From: Paenibacillus sp. D2_2
Lineage (GTDB): Bacteria > Bacillota > Bacilli > Paenibacillales > Paenibacillaceae
Direction of reading: 5' to 3'
Assembly: GCF_031199965.1 (NCBI RefSeq)
Contig: NZ_CP133605.1
Span: 1,210,501-1,274,500, forward strand
DNA: 64,000 nt
Position 1 is the first letter of the stretch; every line of letters starts with the position of its first letter. Shown here in pieces: positions 56,561 through 64,000 of this stretch. Position numbers and translations under genes: made by a program. The notes beneath the pieces were generated by a model. That model ran no database searches. It was not told where the DNA came from and saw only the letters and a list, made by a program, of their open reading frames with translations.

Positions 56561-58029
56561 ATGCTTACTCGCGCCAAGATTAGTGATATGCAGCAGAAAG
56601 TTAGTTATCAGGTCAGCAAAAAAGAAGATATGGAGGACCTGAAGAACAAATATACGACGATACAGTTCGAAGAGGCGTTAGAACATTGTCAGAAATATAT
56701 TACCAAGGTGGCGACGCATGCTTTTAGACGGGAACATGATCCCGCGCGAAAACGCGAAATGACCAAGTCATATATTAACGAATTTGTAGATTCACAGAAA
56801 CCTGCTCGTTGAAGGCTATTACGAATTGGTTGATCTAAAAAGAGCGCTCATTGACGAGATTACTCACTATGGTCCGATTACGAAGGCGATGGAGGACCCG
56901 GCGATCGATGAGATTCGCATTAACGGGATAGAGCAAATTTTTGTGGAGACAGGCGGTAAGACACTGCCATGGGAATATCATTTTCTGGATCGGGAGCATT
57001 TGGAGAGGATTATCTCGAAGCTACTTGGTGTTTCCAAAGTCAGACTAACCCCCAAAATTCCAATGGTAAATGCCAGGACGATTGAAGGATATCGGGTTAA
57101 TGCCACCCATGCGGACATATCTCCATACGACATGCCTGCGGTCGTCATCCGTAAATTCAGCAAGAAGAGCATAACGCCGGAAATGATGATCAAGAATGAA
57201 TCCTTCTCTGTGAACATGTTCAAGCTGTTGTCTCTGTTCCCGAAGGCTGACCTGTCGTGGATTACGGTCGGACCGACCGGTAGCGGGAAAACAACACTGA
57301 ACGAAATGATGGTCAAGGAGATCAATCCGCTATCCCGGATTATAACGATAGAGAATCCTTCGGAAATGCGCTTGCTTAGAAGAGAAGGGAATCAGGAGCA
57401 CGGCAGAATCATTAATGATGTACTGCAATATGAATCTGTTCCGGACGATGATGATGCCAGCCCGGCAACGATGGAGAATTTGCTGATCAACGCGATGCGT
57501 CAGTCTCCGCACTGGATTGGTCCAGGGGAGCTCAGAACTCCCGGTGAATTCGCCACTGCGCTTCGCGCAGCCCAAACAGGGCATTTCTTCTTACAACCTT
57601 GCATGCCGAGGGTGACAGGGAAGCAATCTTCCGCTTTCTTACTGCGTACCTAATGGCTTCCAATGAGCCCGCCGAGCTTGCTCTGCGCAACATTTGCAGT
57701 GCCGTCAAGTTTGTGATCTTTCAGGAGAAGCTCGCAGATGGAACACGCAAAGTGACCTCAATTTCCGAGGTGATCGGCTCCGAAGGGCTGGAGCCAATCA
57801 TCAATCCGATTTATAAATTTATATCCGAGGATGTGGTGGAAGAAGAAGATACGCATCGGTGCTTAAGATCGTTGGAAAGCATAAACGGGTCGGCATGCTG
57901 TCCGAGAAGGTACAGCAGACGATGATCAAAGCGGGAATCAAGCGCAGCAGATTTGAATTCTTGACGACAGAGCCTGCCGAAGACGAAATAGAGGAGTATG
58001 GGTTCGATGGATACGACTTTAATCATTAG
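56561..58029 (+). pseudogene. CpaF/TadA-like secretion ATPase, several frameshifts
   Basis: Joined, about 490 residues. The N-terminal helical part (EEALEHCQKYITKVATHAF) is followed by VEGYYELVDLKRALIDEI, YGPITKAMEDPAIDEIRING, Walker A GPTGSGKTT, the Asp/Glu and His boxes (IENPSEMRLL, GELRTPGEFATALRAAQTGH) and a C-terminal tail in GMLSEKVQQTMIKAG. Breaks lie near 56803 (two bases), 57590 and GG 57858-57859. Restoring them gives LTTLHAEGDREAIFRF and HRVLKIVGKHKRVG. CpaF powers Tad pilus assembly and retraction. The last 23 bases overlap TadB. Confidence 0.8.
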
Positions 58030-58990
58030 CCTGTTTTTTGGCATAGCTGCATTTGTCGTCCTGAACGCTATGTTTGAGATTCGTTTCTTCGAGGGAACTG
58101 GCCGCTTCTTCTTGAACTTGTTGGACACTTTTGCGGAGTACTTGGGGAAATACAACACGAAACGTTATGTAGAGCGGATGAAGAAGGAACGGATCGTTAA
58201 GCAAAAAGAGAATGTGTATGCGAAGTATAACCGGCTCGTCGAGGGGCTGATCATTGACTTCAATTTACCGCTGACGCTGGAGAGCTTTACGTCCTTGCTC
58301 TGCATATGTTTTGCGATCGTTGTGCTGGTCGTCGTAATTTTCATGCAGAACGTGACTTTGGCGGTAGTCGTTACGGTTGCTATCTTTATCGGGCTGCTCA
58401 CTTACTTCGTTATGCAGTCCAAGGCGATCAAAGCAGAGAGGCTAGAGAGCATTATGGACGCAGAAGATATCATTTGTCCTCTTGCTAGAGAAGGGGTATT
58501 GGTGGCGATTAAGAAGGTGATGGAGAGCGACGAGTACATTAGGCCTGGCATCAGACCATACTTCCAGCAGTTCATCGACAATTGTGAAAATAACGGCTAC
58601 TCGTTCAAGCAGGCGATTACGCTGCTTAACCGACAGCTCGGCCGCAAATTCGATAACTTCACAAAGAAAGCCATTGTGTTCGAATACAACGAGCGTAAAG
58701 GAATGGCCGATATCTTCCTCGATATTGTTGATGAGAATGCGGTCCTGCGGGAGATCAATGCAAGGAAGGATCGGATATTCCGCAAAATGAATCGCGATTT
58801 TCTGCTCAAAACAGTCATTATAGTGCTGTTCTTCTTATACGCTTTATCAGTCAAGGATTTTCGCGAGTTCATGTTATTTACTACCTTCGGCAAAGTGATC
58901 AATACGGCTATGATCTGCATCATTTGTCTTAGTTTTGCCCGTACGCAGGCGCTTCAAGGAAATTTGGGACCTGGAAGTGATGCCAAATGA
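58007..58990 (+). CDS. TadB-like pilus platform protein (T2SSF domain)
   Basis: 327 residues. Membrane helices lie at TLIISLFFGIAAFVVL, FTSLLCICFAIVVLVVVIFM, LAVVVTVAIFIGLLTYFVM and TVIIVLFFLYAL, with a T2SSF-type helical domain between them. The family is the inner-membrane platform of type II secretion and Tad pili. ATG 58007 is ten bases from GAGGAG; the ATG at 57998 is only one base from it. The stop overlaps the next ATG by four bases. Confidence 0.8.
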   Translation: MDTTLIISLFFGIAAFVVLNAMFEIRFFEGTGRFFLNLLDTFAEYLGKYNTKRYVERMKKERIVKQKENVYAKYNRLVEGLIIDFNLPLTLESFTSLLCICFAIVVLVVVIFMQNVTLAVVVTVAIFIGLLTYFVMQSKAIKAERLESIMDAEDIICPLAREGVLVAIKKVMESDEYIRPGIRPYFQQFIDNCENNGYSFKQAITLLNRQLGRKFDNFTKKAIVFEYNERKGMADIFLDIVDENAVLREINARKDRIFRKMNRDFLLKTVIIVLFFLYALSVKDFREFMLFTTFGKVINTAMICIICLSFARTQALQGNLGPGSDAK

Positions 58991-59868
58991 GCATGCTGGT
59001 GAAGCTTGGGGCTCTGGCATCAATCATTTACCTGATTAAAGTGTTTATTTATCCCTATTTCAGACCTGTTCATAGCAAACAGAAGAAGCGAAACCGCAAA
59101 TATTTGAAAGAACGTAAGAACCAGCAATTCAATGAGAAATTCAGCAGCTTTAAGCGCAGCTTCTCCAAAAAATATGTAACCCGTTTGCTCAGCAATGCCG
59201 AACGTATTAGATTTCAAAAAATGATCGATCGGCTCGATCTTTCGATTCGTCCGGAAGAGCTGCGGACAGAACAGTTATTCTATGTGACCTGCGGACTTGT
59301 TGCAACGATAGTGATGATGACGGCGAATCAGCTGCTTGGTTATGTGACGGCCATCTTTATTATTCTGGGTTGGCTGTACCCGGTATCGGAAATGGAGAAG
59401 AAAATCGAGAAGAAGAACAAGAATATTGCGCTCGATTTTCCAGCATTCTACAGCATGATCTACTACCAGTACTCCAAATCGGTCAATATTTATATGGCTG
59501 ACGTCATCCGAGATTATTTGCCTAATGCCCAGGTGGATATGGCTGAGGAGCTTGGCGTCATGCTCGATAATATCGAGTATGGTGAGGAATATGCTCTGAA
59601 GCAGCTGAAGAAGCGTGTGCCGATTCATTACATCATCAAGTTTTGCGATTTAATGGAGACCCGGCTAAAGGGTTATGACAACATCTCACAAATGGTCTAC
59701 CTCAAGAACGAGGTAGACAGCTACCGGATTCGTGCATTGGAGGACGAACTGGAGCGCCGGCAGCGGACCAATTCAAGGATTCAGCTGGTGCTGATCGGGG
59801 TGTTGGGGTTGTATATCGTGGTTTATTACTTATTCACAGTTTTGGATGCAATCAAAATGTTTCAATAA
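58987..59868 (+). CDS. TadC-like pilus platform protein (T2SSF domain)
   Basis: 293 residues with an N-terminal helix (ASIIYLIKVFIYPYF), a strongly basic stretch (KQKKRNRKYLKERK), then a helix pair (LFYVTCGLVATIVMMTANQLL, VTAIFIILGWLYPV) and a C-terminal helix (IQLVLIGVLGLYIVVYYLF). Together with TadB it should form the platform on which CpaF acts. Start and stop are coupled (ATGA) to TadB. Confidence 0.8.
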   Translation: MSMLVKLGALASIIYLIKVFIYPYFRPVHSKQKKRNRKYLKERKNQQFNEKFSSFKRSFSKKYVTRLLSNAERIRFQKMIDRLDLSIRPEELRTEQLFYVTCGLVATIVMMTANQLLGYVTAIFIILGWLYPVSEMEKKIEKKNKNIALDFPAFYSMIYYQYSKSVNIYMADVIRDYLPNAQVDMAEELGVMLDNIEYGEEYALKQLKKRVPIHYIIKFCDLMETRLKGYDNISQMVYLKNEVDSYRIRALEDELERRQRTNSRIQLVLIGVLGLYIVVYYLFTVLDAIKMFQ

Positions 59869-59884
59869 CGAGGAGGAAAAATGT

Positions 59885-60097
59885 ATGGAAAACAAACAGG
59901 TTGAAAAAGTAGAGAAATGGTCGTTTTGGAAGGATGAGAGAGGAGATTTTGGAGTGAAGCAGCTTGCAGCTACGATTGGGGTTATTATTCTGATTGCCTT
60001 AGTAGTAAGTTACTTAAAAGGAGGGGTGCTTACAGGGATGGTAGATAAAATATGGACTTATATCTATGAGACCCTCATACAGGGGATGACTGGATAA
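59885..60097 (+). CDS. short Flp/Tad-type pilin
   Basis: A 70-residue prepilin-like protein. A charged leader (MENKQVEKVEKWSFWKDERG) runs to DFG, where prepilin peptidase could cut. Next come VKQLAATIGVIILIALVVSYLK, a single pilin-type helix, and a short polar tail. ATG 59885 lies ten bases after AGGAGG. Size, position after TadC and the helix place it as the major pilin of the system. The prepilin peptidase at 47329 is the likely processing enzyme. Confidence 0.78.
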   Translation: MENKQVEKVEKWSFWKDERGDFGVKQLAATIGVIILIALVVSYLKGGVLTGMVDKIWTYIYETLIQGMTG

Positions 60098-60123
60098 TTA
60101 TTTTTTGGACATAGGTGATCTAA

Positions 60124-60632
60124 ATGCGCGCATTCGCGAAGGCAATCTTAATTACTATCATAGTGACGGTATCTTTTATGATCTTTACGAACTTCATATA
60201 TTTCTTCCCGTGGTACACGACGCTGATTGTAGAAACCTTTAATGTTACACAGATCGTCGCAAGTGATAACTATTTAAGAGATGATCTTAAGGAAGATGTA
60301 CTTGAGAAATTGCAGGATAGACCAATCTATCGCAAGAAGGCTGACCAGATCAAGATTTCTGTAAAAAAGAAGGATAGCGATACAGATGAGCATTCCGCAG
60401 AAGGCGGGAAAGTATCTCTATATGAGGATGTTCCAGACCAAGACAAACCTTACAGACAGCGCGGAGAGCCCGTTACTGTGAAGATTAGTGCCGTTTATCC
60501 ACTTTCCATTAAATTATGGGGGAAAGAACTGGAACGGGAGGTTCCGGTCTCTTTACCCTGAAGACGACTGGGCTGAAGCATTATAAGGACCTCCCGTACG
60601 ATCAATATTTGAAGGATTATGAGGAGCCATGA
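60124..60632 (+). pseudogene. membrane-anchored pilus/T7 accessory protein, one frameshift
   Basis: About 169 residues. An N-terminal membrane helix (AILITIIVTVSFMIFTNFIYFF) precedes a polar extracytoplasmic domain (VKISAVYPLSIKLWGKELERE). The frame breaks at the TTT 60552-60554; one more T gives PVSFTLKTTGLKHYKDLPYD and ends at TGA 60632, overlapping the next ATG by four bases. The Asp/Lys-rich middle (KKKDSDTDEHSAEGGK) looks flexible. TadE/F-like by position; no family recognised. Confidence 0.7.
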
Positions 60633-61132
60633 GGAATATCGCGATGGGGATACTATTGATCATTCTGCTCTCTATCATTCTTGAGCCCATGAGGGAAATG
60701 TTGAACTTGACGGTTGAGAAAATCAAACTCGGTACCGCAATAACGAACGCAGCGCGTTCAGCTAAGGATCGAAGTCTGGAATATGATTCTCAGAAAAATT
60801 TGGATGCCCAGGTGGATCAGGAGAAGTTTGCTGGATATTTTGCTGATGCATTTGAAGATGCATTGAATCTTACCTGTACTAATAAGAAAGAAAGTTATGG
60901 TTATCTCAAATTCAAATCTAACGATGGAAAGTACAATGATTTCATTGTGACCCTGGAATATAAGGAGAAGGAAGACTTGTATACTGAACAAGTTGTCACG
61001 AAGGTTGAGATGAAAGCCGAATCGGAATACAAATTCAAAACAAAGTATTTGAAAATGGCAGAGGATGCGAGCGAGGATGTTGCTACTCAGTTAATTTCTG
61101 AACGCACCCTGATTCTCTCCATTAAGAACTAA
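60629..61132 (+). CDS. pseudopilin-like exported protein
   Basis: 167 residues. The N-terminal hydrophobic segment (IAMGILLIILLSIILEPM) is uncleaved or prepilin-like, and the rest is a Lys/Glu-rich soluble domain (DLYTEQVVTKVEMKAESEYKFK). It starts inside the previous gene's stop (ATGA). It is probably a minor pilin or envelope component of the Tad-like machine. No catalytic motif. Confidence 0.7.
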   Translation: MRNIAMGILLIILLSIILEPMREMLNLTVEKIKLGTAITNAARSAKDRSLEYDSQKNLDAQVDQEKFAGYFADAFEDALNLTCTNKKESYGYLKFKSNDGKYNDFIVTLEYKEKEDLYTEQVVTKVEMKAESEYKFKTKYLKMAEDASEDVATQLISERTLILSIKN

Positions 61133-61150
61133 TCATAGGGATGTGACGGC

Positions 61151-61381
61151 ATGGACTATATTATAGTCACTTTTCAGGCGGGGCCGCAAATGAAGAAGGA
61201 GCTGAAGATTCCTGTATTTGTAACTCCTGAGGAACTTCTTGCTATGCTGTCAGAAGCACTGGGGCTGCCGATCAGACCTGAGCATCGGATTCAGGCCGAG
61301 CCTTTGGGGCGAATTCTGGAGCATACCCGGACACTTGATGAGGAGGGCGTAGCGGATGGAGCGCTGCTTACTCTCATATAG
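61151..61381 (+). CDS. YukD/EsaB-like ubiquitin-fold protein
   Basis: 76 residues with the beta-grasp pattern of the small type VII accessory proteins: an N-terminal strand (YIIVTFQAG), a strand at KKELKIPVFVTPEEL, a helix (LLAMLSEALGLP) and an ending GVADGALLTLI, like the xDGxxL tail of YukD. It lies 18 bases after the pilus genes and before EssC. In Staphylococcus and Bacillus EsaB/YukD is needed for type VII secretion. The symbol is not assigned because the match is by pattern only. Confidence 0.78.
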   Translation: MDYIIVTFQAGPQMKKELKIPVFVTPEELLAMLSEALGLPIRPEHRIQAEPLGRILEHTRTLDEEGVADGALLTLI

Positions 61382-61396
61382 AAGGGGCTGAATAGG

Positions 61397-62224
61397 ATGA
61401 TAGGTAATATTTGTAACGGCGGATTAGCTTTGAAAATAGACGGCAGCCTGCTTCTGACGGATTTGAAGAACTATTCAGGTACATTTATACGTTATGACGA
61501 AACTGAAGAAGGAAAGCTGCTGGATGGCGTATTCTGGTTCATGAACAAGGCGGATGACATGATCGTCTACAGTGATCAGGCGCGTGGGAATCGTCTGTGC
61601 TGTATGAATATTAGGTCGCAAGCCTCTCAAGTACTTGTTGATCAACCTGCGTACGGGGTCATTGTTCACGGAGACTGGATCTACTATATCAATGAATCCG
61701 ACCATGCGATCTATCGGTGTACCTTGAATGGCAAAGACAAATCCCGAATTGCCGACGATAGAGTGGAATCCTTTCTAATGGACGAGGATCGGATCTATTA
61801 CGCTTCGCAGCAAGGGATCAGAAGTTGTAGTCTAAGCGGTAAGGATAGGGAACTCGTCTCGGAAGACGCTGCGGTCTTTTTGCTGAAAGTCGATAATAAA
61901 CTGGTCTATGCTAATAGAACTAATCGTTATTTGTTGACCTTACATGACATACATACGGGAATGACTAGACAGGAAGAAGAGATTTCTCCCAATAGTCTGA
62001 ATAGCGACGGTCGTTATTTATACTGTGCGAACCGCAGCAATGAGAGAACAATTTACCGGATTGATCCGGACACAGGACACAAAATCCGTATTTGCGGGGA
62101 AAGTGCGGATTATCTTCATATTGTAGAGGATATGTTGTATTTCTGTAGTCGAAGGAATTGGTTCAGAATGTCACTAACAGGCGGTCAAGCTGTAAAAATA
62201 GATTCTATTGAGAGGTCATTATGA
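61397..62224 (+). CDS. DUF5050-like beta-propeller protein
   Basis: 275 residues built from repeated WIYYINESDHAIYRCTLNGK-type blades (also RIYYASQQGIRSCSLSGKD and LYCANRSNERTIYRIDPD), as in DUF5050 propellers. There is no signal peptide or membrane segment, so it is cytoplasmic. Placement between YukD-like and EssC, with an ATGA overlap onto EssC, suggests it is part of the type VII machine or its regulation, perhaps in place of the FHA domains missing from EssC. That role is an inference. Confidence 0.72.
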   Translation: MIGNICNGGLALKIDGSLLLTDLKNYSGTFIRYDETEEGKLLDGVFWFMNKADDMIVYSDQARGNRLCCMNIRSQASQVLVDQPAYGVIVHGDWIYYINESDHAIYRCTLNGKDKSRIADDRVESFLMDEDRIYYASQQGIRSCSLSGKDRELVSEDAAVFLLKVDNKLVYANRTNRYLLTLHDIHTGMTRQEEEISPNSLNSDGRYLYCANRSNERTIYRIDPDTGHKIRICGESADYLHIVEDMLYFCSRRNWFRMSLTGGQAVKIDSIERSL

Positions 62225-64000
62225 TTAATGAAAAATATGAATTTAGCCGTCAGCCCCGATTCTTGTCGGAAATGCCGAGAGGCGAGCTTGAAATTCCGAA
62301 TCCGCCCAATGCCTATGACAAACCGGAAATATCCTGGTTCGCCTTATTAGCTCCACCAGCAGTTATGCTCGTTATTTCGATGTTGCTTGCGATGACATCC
62401 CACTCTATGTATATGCTGTTGTCCATTTCAATGACTGTAATGACTCTTATCGTCTCTTTGACCAGCGCCGCATCACAGATCAAGAAGTATAAACGCAAGA
62501 AGAAGGAACGAGAGCAGAAATATTTGCAGTTTATCGCGGATAGCCGGAGTGAACTGCAGCTTGCCAGAGAGCAGCAGATCAAAGCGATGAATGAGATGAA
62601 TCCCGATCCTATTGCCTGCTTGCAGAGAATACAGGAATTAGACAACCGTCTCTGGGAAAGAACGACGTCATCGCCAGATTTTTTATCGCTTCGTCTCGGT
62701 GTGGGGAGTGTCCCTGCTGCTTTACGAATTAATTATACCAAGCAAGCGATCATTATGGAGACCGATCCGCTACTGATGGAGCCGCAGCGATTGGCGCTAG
62801 AATTTGATCGGGTGCATGGTGTTCCGGTTTCTATTAACTTGCTCGCATCAGAAATATGTGGAATCGCCGGTGAAGAAGACAAAGCCTTTGAGGTGGTTAC
62901 ACAAATGCTGCTCCAGCTAGTAACCCATCATGGTAATGACGACGTACGAGTTGTGATTTTAGCCTCGGAAGAGGGGCTGGAGAAATGGGATTGGATTAAA
63001 CATTTGCCGCATCTGTGGAGTGATGGTTATGGCGTCAGATTTCTGTTGTGTGGCAAAGCGATAGCACATGCTGTATTTGGAGAATTGAACGAGGTTTTTA
63101 AAGAACGGGAAATGAAGAAGCTCGGAGGTATTTCACTGCCTCATTATGTATTTGTTATCGAAGAGCCGTCTCTTCTTGAAGAGGAGCCGATTAATAAATA
63201 CCTGTACAACAAATGTGCTTCGCTTGGAATCTCCTCCGTATATATGGCTAAGAATCAGGCATACCTTCCGATGAACTGCAAGCAGGTCATATTGGTTCAA
63301 GGGAAGACCGGGGAATTGGCTGATCGTGAAACCGGAGAGAAGACGACTTTTAATCCGGATACAGTCAATAGACAGCAGTTGATAGAGTCAGTACGGAAAT
63401 TGGCACCGCTGCGAATTAAGAATTCGGGAGGGAATTTCTCGCTACCAACTTCATTAACATTGCTGGATATGCTGCAAGCGAAGAAGACTTGGGAAATTAA
63501 TTTATTGTCGCGGTGGAATATGAATAAGCCTTATCAAGGGATGAGTGTTCCGATTGGAGCTAAGGCAGGGGGGACATTATTCCATCTTGATATGCATGAG
63601 ACCGGGCATGGTCCGCATGGACTGGTTGCCGGAACGACCGGATGGGGAAAAGTGAGTTGCTTCAGAGCATTATTATTTCTCTGGCCATTAACTACCATCC
63701 ACATGATGTCGTATTTGTTCTGATCGATTATAAAGGCGGCGGAATGGCTGATATTTTCCAGGGAATGCCGCATCTTGTAGGAACGATTACGAATTTGGGC
63801 GGCAACCAGACAACTAGGGCGCTCCTGTCAATTAAGAGTGAGTTGATGAGAAGGCAACGTCTGTTCTCCGAGTTTGGCGTGAACAACATCGATAAGTATC
63901 AGAAGCTATATTATAGCCGTAATGCAGAAGGCCAAATGCCAGCCATCCCTCATTTGATTATGATTGCCGACGAGTTCGCTGAATTGAAGCAGGACCAGCC
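62221..64000 (+). pseudogene. essC: EssC-type type VII secretion ATPase, 5' part, one frameshift
   Basis: The gene runs off the right edge. It starts at ATG 62221 with a short 36-residue leader, then two membrane helices (WFALLAPPAVMLVISMLLAM, YMLLSISMTVMTLIVSL) and a long cytoplasmic part. The first FtsK/SpoIIIE module follows with [11 protein letters not shown] (Walker A), [19 protein letters not shown] and [12 protein letters not shown] (Walker B). The tandem FHA domains that begin EssC of Bacillus and Staphylococcus are absent. The frame breaks at the AAAA 63648-63651; one more A gives [17 protein letters not shown] and an open frame to the edge. Confidence 0.85.

Overview
The window reads as chromosome from a Paenibacillus-like member of the Bacillales. 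The signs are strong AGGAGG-type ribosome sites, S-layer-anchored (SLH) exoproteins, a Firmicutes-type Lgt, LXG/WXG-like polymorphic toxins, large glycan hydrolases with their own ABC importers, and many small intergenic repeats. No rRNA or tRNA was seen.

Layout. 1-2.7 kb: end of an unknown gene, then a broken WXG-like polymorphic toxin with a candidate immunity gene. 2.9-5.6 kb: ECF sigma factor, broken anti-sigma gene and a secreted DUF4367-like paralogue. 5.7-13.7 kb: housekeeping and surface genes (copper-amine-oxidase-stalk protein, LD-carboxypeptidase, RidA, SLH protein, PQQ-propeller protein). 13.7-18.4 kb: LysR regulator and a heterodimeric ABC exporter. 18.9-24.5 kb: a lipoprotein, then a LacI regulator and an Agl-type alpha-glucoside importer. 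24.6-26.0 kb: a TetR-Lgt operon with two operator palindromes. 26.3-32.7 kb: one very large SLH-anchored GH87-type alpha-1,3-glucanase that fits the alpha-glucan importer upstream. 33-34.4 kb: an IS3-family element. 34.8-37.5 kb: an ABC-2 exporter. 37.9-39.2 kb: an FMN riboswitch and an EamA transporter. 39.2-43.8 kb: a second IS3-family element and two tandem IS110-family elements. 44.1-47.3 kb: GH52 beta-xylosidase and a divergent AraC regulator. 47.3-47.8 kb: prepilin peptidase. 48-53.2 kb: a TNT-type NADase toxin with its immunity gene, followed by displaced toxin and immunity cassettes. 53.5-64 kb: one long + strand operon of Tad/Flp-pilus-like genes (two MinD/CpaE-like proteins, CpaB, CpaF, TadB, TadC, a short pilin, two pseudopilin-like proteins) running directly into type VII secretion genes (YukD/EsaB-like, a propeller protein, EssC).

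The most notable points are these. (1) The Tad-like apparatus and the type VII ATPase share one operon, next to T7-type toxins and a prepilin peptidase. (2) An interspersed element of four evenly spaced palindromes (start-to-start about 50, 61 and 51 bp) occurs three times with different palindrome sequences. An IS3-family element sits inside one of its palindromes, and two IS110-family elements sit in two successive palindromes of another copy. (3) A second, roughly 165-180 bp MITE-like repeat occurs four times.

A caution governs the whole annotation. More than twenty otherwise intact genes are broken by what looks like loss of one base from a short homopolymer, mostly a G. Adding the base back restores the family sequence each time. 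I therefore read most 'pseudogenes' here as sequencing indels. They are typed as pseudogene only because the frame is broken in the sequence given.
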